This document shows positions 22,775 through 34,329 of a stretch of 52,791 bases of DNA, one piece after another. Within the stretch, counting starts at the first letter, position 1. Every line of letters starts with the position of its first letter. The stretch comes from Cladosporium sp. IMV 00045. Lineage: Eukaryota; Ascomycota; Dothideomycetes; Cladosporiales; Cladosporiaceae. The DNA is taken from positions 1 through 52,791 of the forward strand of contig MSJI02000589.1 of NCBI GenBank assembly GCA_001931905.2, given 5' to 3'. The notes beneath the pieces are model-generated. The model saw nothing but the letters and a program-made list of their open reading frames with translations. It searched no databases and had not been told where the DNA came from. The position numbers were made by a program, and so were the translations under genes.

Positions 22775-25700
22775 TCAGCCTCGCAAAGCCGCCGCAGCAT
22801 CCTTAGGCGCCATGCCCAGCACGTTGGTCAAATAATCGAGCCTGCGAAGAAAGCATAGTCAGCACCAAAAACCCCTCAAAGAACGTAACAGAGAACCAAA
22901 AATCGAGAAAAGAAGACTTACTGCACATTCCTCTTCACCCTCCCCCTGACTGCCTCAAACTCCGCCACACACTTCTCCCAAACCGACCCCCTCTTCCCCA
23001 TCTCTACCCTCTTAACCCTGACCTTGAACCGCGCACTGACCGGCCTATGATCGCTAACCCTACACTCCCACCGCCTGTACTCCTCACACTTAACCTTCCC
23101 CAACCCCCTGAAAAGCACGCGATCGCACCAAGCCGGCGCACGCTTCTTCTCGCTCGTGTCGTAGTCGTCCGTGTTGACGTTATACTTGTACGTCGGGGCG
23201 AAGGCGATGGGGGCCTCGGCGAAGCTGCGCAGGCGGAAGCCGGGGTTCTTCTTGCGGGAGAGGAGGAGTTGGTCGCGCTCGAGGAGGCGCGGGAGGTTGT
23301 TTTCCCGCACGTGCTTGATCACCGTGTCGCGGCCCATGGTGTCGATGCGGTAGTTCAGGTCGCCGTTGAGGATGCAGATTTCGTGGTCGAGGATCGTGCT
23401 GCCGTCGCCGCCGGAGGCGAAGACGTCAGCGTGCGAGACGGGGGAGGTTTGGGATAGGGGGTTGGGTGGGAAGGGCTCGGATTCCAGGATGGCGGCGATG
23501 TCGTTGTTGCGGTGGATGGTTTGCGTTTGGCCCGCGGCCAGGTGGCAGTTGAAGAAGCACAGGCTGCTGTCGTCGAGGATCATGCGGAGGACGAGAGCGC
23601 CTTTGTTGCCGTGCAAGCCGCCCATGCCGCGTTTGACTTCGGCTGTGTGGACGTGCTTGATTCGAGGTCGGAGGGAGCTTTTGACGAAGATACAGGTGAA
23701 GAGGCCGACCATGCTGGCCGAATTTAAGAGAACGTAGCCGGTGTCGGGTGGCATGAAGTCTTCTAGGCATCGAGTGAGGTAGTCTCGCCATGCGCGGTAC
23801 TGGTGGCTCATGTGCTCTTGCTCGGAGGGATCTTTCTTCTTGCTTTTGAAGAAGGACTTTGCTGTCACTTTCTTGTTCTCAAGATCTACGAGCTCTTGGA
23901 AACCGAAGATCAGTATGTCGGGCGAGTTGGATGCTTCCATGTAATCTCGCAGGAAGTTGTTGTCTTGGTTCATGTACTGCGAGTGGATCTGGCTTGGTTT
24001 GCAGGCACCCGCATTCCAGGTCATGACTGCAACGTTCAGCTCGCTGAAAGAGCAAAACTCGAGATCTCGATCATGCATGCGAGTGTCAAGCCAGTCCTCC
24101 TCCAACATGCCATCCCAGATTCGGAGCATGTTGTCCGTCCCGAGCGTGATGACTTGCAACCGGTTCAAGTTCCAAACAGCAGATGGGTCCGCAACGATAC
24201 TGCAGATTTGCTTCTCGTGGGCATGCCAATCCTTCTTGACTTTCCAAGGTGTGCTTGAAGTGTCGTACACGTATGCCATGCCTGTGTTGTAGCCAGCCCA
24301 GAGGTAATCACCAACACCCGCCAAAGAGCTAATCTTGTAGACACTGACGTTCACCACGCTGGTACAAGAGAAATGCCGCCGATTGTAGATGCTGACTTTG
24401 CCGTCTGTGTGACCGAAGTACACGAAGTCTGGCTGGCTGCTTATGGTGGCACCAGACGTGACATCTCCGGTATTGAGTTGATTCAAAGGGCTTCGCAGTA
24501 CTTGAAATTGGTCGTCTGACAGCGCGCTTGGGCGGAAAACCCGAATGTCTTTTCCAGTCGCATACCATAACTGCTCACCGCATGCTATGCTGAAGGTATG
24601 CCCCCTCGGCACGCGGAAACTGTTGGTCTGCTGGTCTAGACTTGGCATACCAGACGAGCTTTTCTTCCAGATAACGAGTTCGCCACCCTCATCTAATGAC
24701 CAGAGCTCAGAGGCGTACCGAAACAACCTTATAACTTCGCGGCGATGTGCATTCTTGGTTTTGATCAACGCCTGATTGATAATGTCGATCTCCATGATCT
24801 CGCCAGCGTTCGTGCCTATCCAGATCCGGGTACCTTCATCATCAGCACTGGCCGAAGGCTTGAAGACCAGAGACAAAACCTTCATATTCTCACTATGCGC
24901 CATATAAAGTATTCGTTCTCCAGTTCGAACGTTCCACGCTTTGGTGATGTATCCAGAGGTGCAGACATATTCACCACAGGCTGCGACCAGTCTAGTGTCG
25001 TAATCCGTGGGTATCTGGTAAGGGCGTTGTCTGTAGCGAGGTGGCCGACGGCTTGCCATGGAGGAATCAGGGAAGTCATTTGGCGTCGCGCCTTGTCCCG
25101 GTGCGGCATTTAGTGGTGGATATTCTTCGACATCATCGTGCGAGTGGCCATTTGTTTGTACGACCGGCGCTATTTGCGGTCTCTTATCCATAGATCTTCG
25201 AGGTGGCGGTACCTCTGGGGCCAGTGCTTTCGGAACCGCACTAGCTGCTGGAGTGGCTCCAGCTCTGTCAAAACCTTGTACCAGAGCATTACTCTGCACA
25301 GGCTTACCAGCAGGAATGCGCGGCGCTTGTTGTTCGTGAAAGGTAGTTGGCCGCTGTGGTAGATCCATGGATTGTCGAGACGTGGCTGATTGAGAGAGTT
25401 TGCTAGGGCTGGTCCTTCCAGATTGTGCTTTTGGTGGGGAGGCTTTTCCAGAACGGAACCTGTTCGGACTTGTCCTTCCTGACCTCATCTGCAACTCTGG
25501 CCTCGCCGGTAGCCTAGGTCTATCGCCCTCCAAGTCACCCGCAGACGTCATATCTCGCGCGTGGAATGGTGAGTACCGAGCTGGCATGCTAGGCGTACGC
25601 GACAACCCATTCATGTGATCACGCTTCACGGCAACATGGTGGTGCGTCGGAGGCGGCTCGAAACGGCGCTCTGGCAGAGAAAAGGGCTCTATGTTTGAAT

Positions 25701-26556
25701 GTGTAGACGGTTGCCCACGTTCCGTGATTGATGACGCATCAGAATCGGTTCGAAGGCGTTCAACAAACGATGCATCTGAAAGCGCTCTCCCGTGAGATGC
25801 AGGCGTCTTCTCAGGCGAGCTTGCCGCACTACTAGGCGGCGTGCTGAATGGAGACACACTGTGATCAGTAAGCTCGGCGGGATTGGGTTCGGGCGCGGCA
25901 AGTCCTTGTGTGGATTTAGCTAGATTTGCTGGCTTTGTAGGAACCTTTGGCTTGCCGGCGCGGTTGACAGGTGGCGGTCCATTAGATTTACTTGAAGCTG
26001 GTTGAGCGTTTGATGCAGCCGGAGCTTGCGCTTTCCCGGGCTGTGGCGATTTAGAAGGGTCGGACTCTATGAGGAACGCACTCATCCTCTGCTCCAGTGA
26101 TGGGGTCGCAGCACGGCTAAGGTTTCGAGAGTGAGCTCTACTGGAAGAGCTTCCGGCTGGCGAACCCGTCTGACCTGCGTTTCCCAAGCGAGATTCTACC
26201 GTAGATACCACTGGTGGTGATTTGGGAGAGTCCACAGTGACCAAAGGCGGGAATGGCTGAGGGGGAGTGCTCGCGATCATAGACGTAGGCCTTGGCTGAG
26301 GTGGAGTTGGATGCCTCGCCCGCGGTATGGAAATAGTCGCTGCATCGCTAGGCCTTGGTGAAGGGGACGCACTGAGTTTGCCTGCAGATTGCGGTCGATC
26401 CCCTGAGAAATTTCGGTTTCCTAGCGACGCCTGCCGTTGGCCGACTGCCGGTGTCTTTGGTGCTTCTGGATCCTTGTGCAGGTTCTCGAACTTGGACAGA
26501 AGTGAGGAGACTGGTCGGATAGACGAGTCGTCCGGACCATTGCCCTGAGACTCCAT
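22775..26556 (-). CDS. Inositol polyphosphate 5-phosphatase with N-terminal WD40-like propeller
   Basis: Two exons on the minus strand, 26556-22922 and 22841-22775, giving 1233 residues. The last exon adds 22 residues (LDYLTNVLGMAPKDAAAALRG after the shared Gln codon); without it the frame hits TAA that is really part of a GTAAGT donor. The first 500 residues are Ser/Pro-rich and disordered. A WD40-like propeller spans about 510-820 (WNVRTGERILYM, LWSLDEGGELVIW, VITLGTDNMLRIW). The IPPc phosphatase domain covers about 850-1190, with FGFQELVDLENKK, GNKGALVLRM, NGDLNYRID, PAWCDRVLF and SDHRPVSARF, so all catalytic motifs are present. The enzyme removes the 5-phosphate from phosphoinositides or inositol phosphates. 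The propeller-plus-phosphatase order resembles plant FRA3-type enzymes. No SAC domain is present. Confidence 0.93.
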
Positions 26557-27228
26557 GTTGAGTGTCTGTCCACCGTCCTAGCAATCTTCGCAGTTGTTCA
26601 CGTGCTGTCTGATCTTCCAAGGATGCCTAGCTCGTAATACGCCATTGAGGGTGTGAATGTGCTCTTTGTTTCTCCGCGATTCCAGAATAGACGGCGTGAA
26701 AGCCTTGATCGGGTGCCACTTCTGCAGTGTTCAATTCGGCCTGCATACAGAAAAGACGCGTTTCCAGAATTGTCGTTTCGGTATCGTCGAAGTCGGCGAG
26801 ACGCGGCGGCGGAGGGGTGTTGATGGTAAAGAGCTGTGTTCGGCTTGAGTGTGATGTTTCTTTTCCTTTCTCTTCTTCCCAACAAGTGCATGTGATAACA
26901 CAAAGAACCACCCTATGGCATGAAGCGAGTGAGGAGTGTATGTCAGTCGTGGCAGTGCTTCCTCCCTCCCCAGTCGTCAGCGGGCAGATCAGTTTAGAAC
27001 CGTCGTCAGCTGCCAAACACGCCCAAACAGCCATGTGCAGTCATTCCCCATACTTCGCAACGCCCGGCAAGCGCGGCCCGGCGGGGTTTAAACTCACTGC
27101 CCTTCATCCTGCATCCGAGCGAAACACTTCAAAACACTGGTCGATCAGCCACTTATTATATTGCAAATCCATAAACACCATAAGGGTTTCACTAAACGAA
27201 GGAGTGCCAAGCGGAAAAGATCGCAAAC
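26557..27228. promoter_or_regulatory. Divergent promoter region
   Basis: Shared upstream region of the 5-phosphatase (-) and the CHY zinc-finger gene (+). Short open frames on both strands show no family features. A GC-rich palindromic patch near 27062-27085 may be regulatory; I cannot assign a factor. Confidence 0.4.
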
Positions 27229-27656
27229 ATGTGGTATGAGCACCTGCTAGATCGAGTCATGATCCCGTATCACATCACTAACCCTATCACAGCAAACACA
27301 TCCTCAACGCACAAGTCGCCATTCGCTCCCCTTGCTGCCGGCAATGGTTCGACTGCGCCGAATGCCACGCCGAGAAAACCAACCATGATCTGGTGAGCAC
27401 GACGGAGATGATCTTCGCGTGCAAAAAGTGCAAAAAGTGCTTCCGCAAGGACATAGAGACTTTCGAGGAGAGCGACGAGTACTGCCCACACTGCGACAAT
27501 CACTTCTATATCGAGGCTGTGGAGCCCAAGGCGCGCTTGGAGGTTGAGGGTGAGGATGTCAGGAAGGATGCGAGGATGATCAGAGACGAGCGTGTGAAGC
27601 AGAAGGAGATCCCGACTGTGTGGGAGGATGAGGGTGAGGCGGCTAGATTGGGTTGA
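27229..27656 (+). CDS. CHY-type zinc-finger protein (Hot13-like)
   Basis: Two exons, 27229-27233 and 27293-27656, giving 122 residues. The first coding exon is only ATGTG; the intron begins GTATGA, has a CACTAACCC branch and ends ATCACAG. The join makes Met-Cys-Lys-His-Ile-Leu, the expected N-terminus. Zinc ligands follow: CKH, SPCCRQWFDCAECH, CKKCKKCF and CPHCDNHF. The CHY zinc finger binds three zinc ions; in yeast, Hot13 supports the mitochondrial intermembrane-space import (MIA) pathway by keeping Mia40 zinc-free. This protein lacks the RING finger of plant and animal relatives. The C-terminus is charged (ARMIRDERVKQKEIP). The acceptor at 27292 and the reading frame are unambiguous. Confidence 0.88.
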
Positions 27657-28149
27657 AGAGGACACAAAGGACGGAGGCATGAAAGTTTTTACGGGCAAGC
27701 GGAGGTGTCATGGCGTTGTGATGGAGCGGCACGAATGCGTCTGCAGTACACCGAGCCCAGATTTGCTCGGTGGGTGAAGTCAGCACACCAGTAGATGGTT
27801 AGGGGCCAGACGGAAAATACCCGCAAGGTGCTGTGCTGTGCCGCTAGCAAAAGTGAGATGTGATATCACAAGAGAGCAACGTAAAGAGTAAAGCGTGCTC
27901 ATGAGGAATGAAATACGAAGAATAAGATGCGGAGCAAACGAGTTATTAACTCGCGAAGCAGGTGCGACCAAACTATTTCCCTTTGATCATAACCTCAAAC
28001 TTCTTCTCTTCTTCTCTTCTAACAACAACTGCCACTGCCACAAGTCTTGCATCCTCAGTACAGCATCGCCAGTATTAACCTTCTGAACAATAGAAACCCG
28101 GCCGCACGCTTTTCGAAACCTCATACATAACACCACCGCTTTTCACCTC
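27657..28149. other. Intergenic, upstream of the acidic hypothetical gene
   Basis: 3' flank of the CHY gene, then a C/T-rich leader with TTCTTCTC tracts near 27990-28020 ahead of the ATG at 28150. No gene is seen. Confidence 0.45.
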
Positions 28150-28878
28150 ATGGCCGCACCGGACGCCACCGCAGAAGAAGACACCACCGACAATGTCACG
28201 CAAGAACACCACAACAACAACACCACCCATGCAACTGGTCATCTCCCACAACCACAGCCACCGACTTCACCACCTTCTATCTCCGACCTAATCAACGACC
28301 TCCCAACCACCCCGCAACCCGATCCCTTCTCCAACCTACACTCCTCCAAACACAACCCGGACTTCCGCATTCGCAATCAGCACAAAGCCCTCAAACTCGC
28401 CACAATTCTCTCCGACCTGCAACTCCAACTCTTCGCCGCCCAGCGCTCACAAGATCAGAAGACATTCGACGCGCTGTATCAGCGAATTTGCAAGGCTGGC
28501 GAAGGGCTTGAGAGTTTGGCAGGGGAGGTGGAGGAGGGGAAGGGTGGCAATGGTATTGGTGAAGGTGGGTTTATGCGTGTGGACTGGAAGGAAGATCGGT
28601 GGTTTGTTGAGCATGGGGGGAGGGTTGAGGAGGGTGAGAGGCATGATGACTTGTCCGGGGAGAGGGTGAGGAGGGCGAGGGGCGAGTATGAGGAGAGGCT
28701 AAAGCGGGTGGAAGAAGGGTGTAAAGAGGAAAATGGAGATGGGGATGAGGCTGAAGATCAGCATGTGGATGATGATGGGGATGAGATCGGAGAGGATGGC
28801 GGTGTTGCTGTCGGGGAGGGGGCGCACGAAAAGAATCTGGATGTGAAACTCCTCGCTGAGAATGGCTACATTTGCTGA
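28150..28878 (+). CDS. Acidic hypothetical protein
   Basis: Single-exon frame of 242 residues; family not recognised. The first 75 residues are rich in Thr/Asn/Pro and probably disordered. A central helix-rich block (about 78-125, HKALKLATILSDLQLQLFAA then FDALYQRICKAGEGLESL) looks like the folded or coiled-coil core. The C-terminal half is Glu/Gly/Asp-rich, partly from GAG/GGG purine-rich codons on the coding strand. The start at 28150 follows a C/A-rich leader (CACCTCATGG). The strong purine bias downstream could partly be low-complexity drift, so the C-terminal boundary is less certain than the core. Confidence 0.55.
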   Translation: MAAPDATAEEDTTDNVTQEHHNNNTTHATGHLPQPQPPTSPPSISDLINDLPTTPQPDPFSNLHSSKHNPDFRIRNQHKALKLATILSDLQLQLFAAQRSQDQKTFDALYQRICKAGEGLESLAGEVEEGKGGNGIGEGGFMRVDWKEDRWFVEHGGRVEEGERHDDLSGERVRRARGEYEERLKRVEEGCKEENGDGDEAEDQHVDDDGDEIGEDGGVAVGEGAHEKNLDVKLLAENGYIC

Positions 28879-29071
28879 AACCCGTATACTCGGATTCGCC
28901 GAGGATAGAGGGGCACTTGGTGGAAAATCTCAGAAACTTTCGAATGTCGATTGATGGGTCGCAATATTCTCTGTCGCCTCTCCTGCCTCACTACCACTAC
29001 ATGATGCACGTTTGCCCTGATGCCTAGCTCGCGTGCCAAACTCGCCTTTCGCATTTTCAATCCTCGAAGAA

Positions 29072-31308
29072 TTACATGCCACCCCAAAACTCCCAGCGGC
29101 GCCTTGCTTTTAGCTGGGGATCTGGACTCAATCCCAGAAATTTTGCCATGTCTATGATAATTTCTTCTGTCAAGCTCGCAGTACAGCCAAACGGGTTGAC
29201 CACTGAAAACACTCGAATCATCTCCTTATTCTCATGTTCTGACCATGGATGCTCTTTGAGCACTGTTTTCACTTGTGACCAGCAGTCGTGATCGTTGTTC
29301 CAGTGATCAAGGTGACGTAGAGCGTGCGAGTGCACTGGCGTGTAAAATCCCGTTCGCGTGGAAGACCCCCCAAAATGCGGATTCCGATTCCAGTGTCGGC
29401 ATCTGGACAAAGCTTCATGCCCATGTATTGATATCATCCGTTCTAATCCGCAATACCATAGATTTCGTTGGTAATCGCGGGTGCTATCGCGATATTTATC
29501 GAAACCCTGGTCCAAATGATCAAAAATCGTCTTGCCGGCCTTGTCTCTTACATAGATATCAGGGAAGTGATGCAAAAGGAAGAGAAGTGCTTCGAGCTCC
29601 TTTGACGAGTCTGGTTTTTTTCCTTCGAGCACACAAAAGAAGAGGCAATTCCAGCCGTGTGAGTCCGTCTCCAGCAAGTCGAATCCCACATCAAGCAGAT
29701 GCTTTAAGGTTATTGCTGGGTTTTCGAGTGTGGAGGAAAATTGACAGGCTTTCAGCCACGTGCTCATACCATCGCCACGCGCGGATTTTGTGTCGAGAAA
29801 CACCCTGCCCTGTTCAAGCAGGATCTCAATGGCGCCCTTTTCAGTGGTCAACGATGAAAGCCACGTTTGCTTCATGAACACCGACCTCAAAGGGACGACC
29901 CCAAAGAGTCCACCAAGCGTCGAGTGGAGATCTTTCATCTCTGGGATCTTCTTCCAGCGGCTGTGAAAGGCTCATATCTATACGTTTCAGCTCTGACACC
30001 GTGGGATCGGCTCCGGCGCCAAGCAAGAGTTGTATACATGTTCTGGCGTCGCCGATAGTATCTCGCCGTTGTCTGTATTTAATCGCGCTCAGAGACGTGC
30101 AAACGAAATGATCATGCTGCTCATATAGATTGGATCTGGTTGTGTCAGCGATTCGAAGGTTCGGCGTCTCACTCTCATACACAGACTCTCTCTTTCCCCT
30201 CTCTCAGCATATAAACAGTATGAATGCCCCGTCCCTCCATTGAATTCTGTTTAATCAAACATTGATACGTACTCATCTTCTGGAAATCGCTGAGAATACC
30301 GGTCCACGTCGGCGCCTTCTTCGACCAAGAATTTGCAACATCGAGGGCTACGATTGTAGCAGGCGTGCTGACGAGCTTTAGCTTCATTCTAGTCGCCGAT
30401 GAACGATCACTTACAAATAGTAAAGATCGGTTTTCTTCGTCACAATCTCTTGTTGTTGCTTTTTGTGTAGCAAGCAATCTGAGAAGACCATCGACGTCAT
30501 CTTCCTCAATCAACGCGAACACTGGTGAGTCAGATCTTACAATCCGATACGCAAAGATCGTGGGATTCAGGAAGCTTTTGCTGAAGCAGTCTGTTCGCTC
30601 TCCCACGACTACTGCGATGGAGGGGCCGACACGAAGCGAGGAAGGTTCGATGCGTATCGTAGAGTCAGTTTCGGTCCGTTCTCTACCCAGCGCATCCCGC
30701 AGATGGAAGATGAGAGTCGTGAGTGAAATCTGCCAAGGCCCGAACCTGATCACGTCTTTCTTGCGGTCGATCTTGACAACATTCGTCCGAGCGGTACGCG
30801 GCGACACTGCGTTGATCATGACACACTCAGCTACCGTAACGCTGTTCTTGAACATCTTCCACTCTTTCTTGGTATGTTCAGACGAAGAACCGTCTGTTCG
30901 AATGGCATCCACCGGAGTTCGCACATGGCGAGCAACTTTCCTAGCGTCTTTGTCGAGCTTCTGGTGCTGTATGCTGGTGGAAAATTCTCCTAGCCGTTCA
31001 AGTGCTTTGCCCAGGGCATGTTGCTGGTTTTGACGCGGCACTTCTTCGACATTAAGTTCATAGCGTTTGCGCTTCATTGATGACCGGTGTGTCGCGGCGG
31101 TTGAAATTTGGGCAGTAGTCTCGGATGTAAGCTGCGTAGACGAAGAGCTACGGAAATGCTCGCAAGCAACGTGGACCACAGCATTGTGGTAGATAGTATT
31201 GCCGAGGTGCGCTTTGGCGTCGTCTTGTATGACGATGCCCGAGTAGCCATGTCCAGTCTGTCTTGCATTGTCAGGCTCGCGATCTAACGAGCTGGCGTTA
31301 AAGTCCAT
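29072..31308 (-). CDS. Ankyrin-repeat protein with NLR-type N-terminal motif
   Basis: Four exons on the minus strand, 31308-30415, 30367-30273, 30135-29886 and 29836-29072, giving 667 residues. Joins restore ankyrin text: ENRSLLF to HACYNRSPRCCKFLVEEGAD, then CIQLLLGAGADPT, then GAIEILLEQG and LKHLLDVGFDLLETDSHGWN. The N-terminus has a Gly-Tyr-Ser-Gly/DDAKAHLGNTIYHN segment like the linker that precedes the core in many fungal NLR and ankyrin proteins. A middle domain (about 120-255) is not recognised; it starts after a helical block (ALGKALERLGEFSTSIQ). No NACHT or NB-ARC motif is present. Such proteins are common in ascomycete accessory repertoires and may serve in recognition or scaffolding. 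The third intron (GTCGGT donor) and the long second intron (137 bases) are the weakest parts. Confidence 0.65.
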
Positions 31309-32092
31309 CGGAAGCTGGCGTGAATCAGTCTGTTACGTTGGTAGGCTCTCGCGACTGCGACAAGGGGGAGAGGCATGCTCAAGTCTTCTGTCAAGACACG
31401 AGATGGTTTTCGATGCTGCTAGTCGGGATGAGAAAGAAACATGATGGTGACCTCGACATGCCAGCCTCCTTGTTGTTGCACCGCTAGGCTGAAGCTGAGG
31501 TTGCCGCTCAAAATAGAAGCGGTCGCTTAATCTGAGAATCCTTGGCAGGCTGCATGGTCAGTTTTTGCATGAGACACATCACGGAAAGCAGCTGGTGTTT
31601 GACGTTGTCGTGAACTTAGGGTGTCGTGAGTTTGAGATTTTGAGTTTCCAGGATTCTGTAACCCCATCATCCATGGTTTGACAAGTTCCACTCTTGCACA
31701 AAATACTATGGCAAACGTAACGAATTACATCATGCCTGCTCTGCTGAACTCACCATTATTTAAGTGACACCTGCGTAAAGAAAGTGTCTGCAGGTTGAGT
31801 TGAGCCTGAGACAGAAAGGAAACCGTGGTGATGAGCTTGAGAAGTGTTGTCGGTGAGCTGCATGCAACTGTCCACCTACAAGAAGAAGTGGATTAGTGCT
31901 GGGGAATCTTTCGATCAACAAGATGACGTGGAAACTGGAAAGTGAACGCTTCACTGATGCTATTTGATACAATTCAGATGCCCATGCTACCAAGCCCCCC
32001 ACCCGTCCTGTAACTTCACTTGCGACTGGTGCACTGGCCACATCATTCACATCACCACTTCCCTTGCACCACAAAGACCAACGACCAAATTG
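31309..32092. promoter_or_regulatory. Intergenic, upstream of the ankyrin gene
   Basis: About 780 bases between two minus-strand genes: the promoter of the ankyrin gene and the 3' flank of the next gene. No ORF with family features and no RNA gene is seen. Confidence 0.45.
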
Positions 32093-33544
32093 CTACAGTG
32101 CCTCCGCCCCCTTCTTCTTCTCCTTCTCCTTCTCAGCCCTCTTCCTCTCCTTCTTCTTCACTTCCTCGAACTCCTTCTTGATCCAACTCTCCACTGTGTC
32201 GGAATCTTTCAGCTGCCTTCCACTCGCATCCAGAAAAGTCCACAGCTCCGTATCGTCATCGCTGTTTGCCTTATCAAGAATGACCGGCTGCCCATTCCTA
32301 TAAGCGACAAATCTGCGAAAGGCACGCACAAGCTCGGTGAGACTGGGTCCTTTCTTCTGGCTATGAGTGGCGAGGATGGCGCGGAACTTGTGCGCTACAG
32401 TCGAGTTGGCGCGTTTGTGGAGCAGAGATTCGTGGAGGGTGGTGTATTCGTCGTGTTTGTTGAAGAAAGTGAGGGATTCAGTGAGGTACTGAGCTCGAAG
32501 GTCACGGATGATTGAGGATTTGTTGTCAGCATCGGTAGCTGGATCGGGAAGGGCAGCTGCTGGTGCGTTTGATGCATCGGTGTCGCCAGGAGACTCGTCG
32601 GCGGGCGAGGCGAGGTCCTTGGAAGCTTCATCATCATCATCCGCATACGTCACGTCCAGATCGTCGGGAGAACCTTCGCCAGTCTCCTTTTCATCCAGAT
32701 ATTGCGGCAACCACTCCTTGAAGAACCTTGCAAACATCGGCCTAGCCGTCTTCCTTTTCGCCTCCGAAACCTCATTTCTCTCGCGCTTCAAACTGAGCTC
32801 CGAAATCATACGGCACTCTCCCAACCACTCAAAGATCTCAGCCTCAGAGCGAAATCCAGAAGCGTACCTCTCAACGTCCAAGCCGAAGAACTCCATGACC
32901 TGCTTCGGATCACTCGAAAGCATCATCCTACCCTCATCCAAAGGAAGCTGAAAGTGCTCCCACTCACCACGTCCGCTATCGTCGGATTCCTGAAGTCGTA
33001 AGCGAAGGCCACGGTCAGTGACGTCGAAACCGAAGTTGGTGACAGCGTTGCCTAGGATTCCTACCAGATCGCCGTAAGAACCGTAGAAGGCGGTCCATGA
33101 TTTGAGGTCGGGTGTGACGATTTCGAGGTCGGCTTGGAAGTGGGCGTCTTTGGCGAGTTCAGAAGGGGCTTGGAGAGGATCATTTGACTTGCAAAGGGTG
33201 TAGCAGATGGGTGCATCGAAACAAGGTTGTCCGTCGAGACGCAGGGCAAATGAACATTTCTGAGATTTCTCGCTTCCGCGGTTGAGATATGCAGTGGCAC
33301 CGATGGTACTGGCCACATCAGCCCAGTCGATGGTTACATCATGGGAAATGTTGATGTCAATGTCTCCAAAGTCTGTCTTGCCAGGAGCTTCGACGCAGTC
33401 GATGATGTTGTCCGAGACGAAGGAGGCGGAAAGGCGTTGAATCAGGTCATGCTTGAATTTGGTGTAATCTTCCAGATTCAGTCGGACTATCTGGATAGTT
33501 GGATGGCCTTCTGCTCGAGTATTGAGGAAGGCGCTTCCACCCAT
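32093..33544 (-). CDS. Hypothetical protein with nucleotidyltransferase-like N-terminal signature
   Basis: Single-exon frame of 483 residues. I do not know the family by name. The N-terminus has GGSAFLNTR, and about 55 residues later FGDIDINI. A Gly-Gly/Ser turn followed by an Asp-x-Asp beta strand is the core signature of nucleotidyltransferase-fold proteins. The spacing here is longer than the usual 9-13 residues, so the fold is an inference. Later features are a conserved-looking alpha/beta region up to residue 290 (FFGLDVERYASGFRSEAEIFEW), an acidic disordered stretch (about 295-345), a helical block, and a Lys/Glu-rich tail. The start is the first methionine (context ACCCATGG). It is divergent from the histone chaperone gene. 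Confidence 0.7.
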   Translation of the reverse strand: MGGSAFLNTRAEGHPTIQIVRLNLEDYTKFKHDLIQRLSASFVSDNIIDCVEAPGKTDFGDIDINISHDVTIDWADVASTIGATAYLNRGSEKSQKCSFALRLDGQPCFDAPICYTLCKSNDPLQAPSELAKDAHFQADLEIVTPDLKSWTAFYGSYGDLVGILGNAVTNFGFDVTDRGLRLRLQESDDSGRGEWEHFQLPLDEGRMMLSSDPKQVMEFFGLDVERYASGFRSEAEIFEWLGECRMISELSLKRERNEVSEAKRKTARPMFARFFKEWLPQYLDEKETGEGSPDDLDVTYADDDDEASKDLASPADESPGDTDASNAPAAALPDPATDADNKSSIIRDLRAQYLTESLTFFNKHDEYTTLHESLLHKRANSTVAHKFRAILATHSQKKGPSLTELVRAFRRFVAYRNGQPVILDKANSDDDTELWTFLDASGRQLKDSDTVESWIKKEFEEVKKKERKRAEKEKEKKKGAEAL

Positions 33545-34329
33545 GGCTGGTTGTTTGGAAGAGGATGATGCTTCGTCGGGAGATGATGGGATGATGAGAT
33601 GATGTTGAGATTAAAAGTCCAAGATGTCAACGTAAATATAGAGATTCCACTGCTGTTTGCCGCAAGTGAAGGAGGAAGAACCACGTGCAGTCATCGTGCG
33701 AATGAGGCTTTGTTCTCGCGTAAGTGAAGTGCGATCTTGGTGATGCTCATGTTTGGCATACCGCACGCACGTTCAAAGAGCGTAGGTCAAACAAGCTCAA
33801 AGCTTTAAAGAAGCAAACCGTTTGCTCTCACAACTGCAGACCCATGCAATGCGAGAGTACACCAATTCAGCATCAACAATGAACAGTAGACATGGTCACA
33901 AACATCTGATTTTTTGTGTAAGTGATGCCAAACAGAAGTGAAAGCAAGAAGTGGACCGAAAGTCAACAAACGAACGAAGGGAAGCTTCCACTAGCGCCGA
34001 GGCGCAAGACCCTGACGAAGGAAAAATGACGTTACCCCTCCCAGTTTCTTTCCCTGGCAGCAAAAAAATCAGCAGAGAGCTCTCACTCGAGTCGGCGGTG
34101 TCCTTACTGCAGCTATGCTGGTTGGCTGAGGTCCTTGCTTACCACCGTTGCTGCATCATTTGCAGTGGAGGTGAGCGATCAACATAGAAATATAAATCTC
34201 TTCAAGCCTGTCTGGAAAGTCTGCGCAGCTTTTTCTCTCTTTCACATCTCATATTCATATACCCGAGTTTCTTTAGTCACAAACACACCTCAATACTTTA
34301 CATTTTTTCCTACATTCATATCAGTCAAA
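33545..34329. promoter_or_regulatory. Divergent promoter region
   Basis: About 785 bases shared by the hypothetical protein (-) and the NAP-family gene (+). The 130 bases before 34330 are T/C-rich (TTTTTCTCTCTTTC and similar), with AATATAAATC near 34188 as a possible TATA-like element. Confidence 0.4.
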
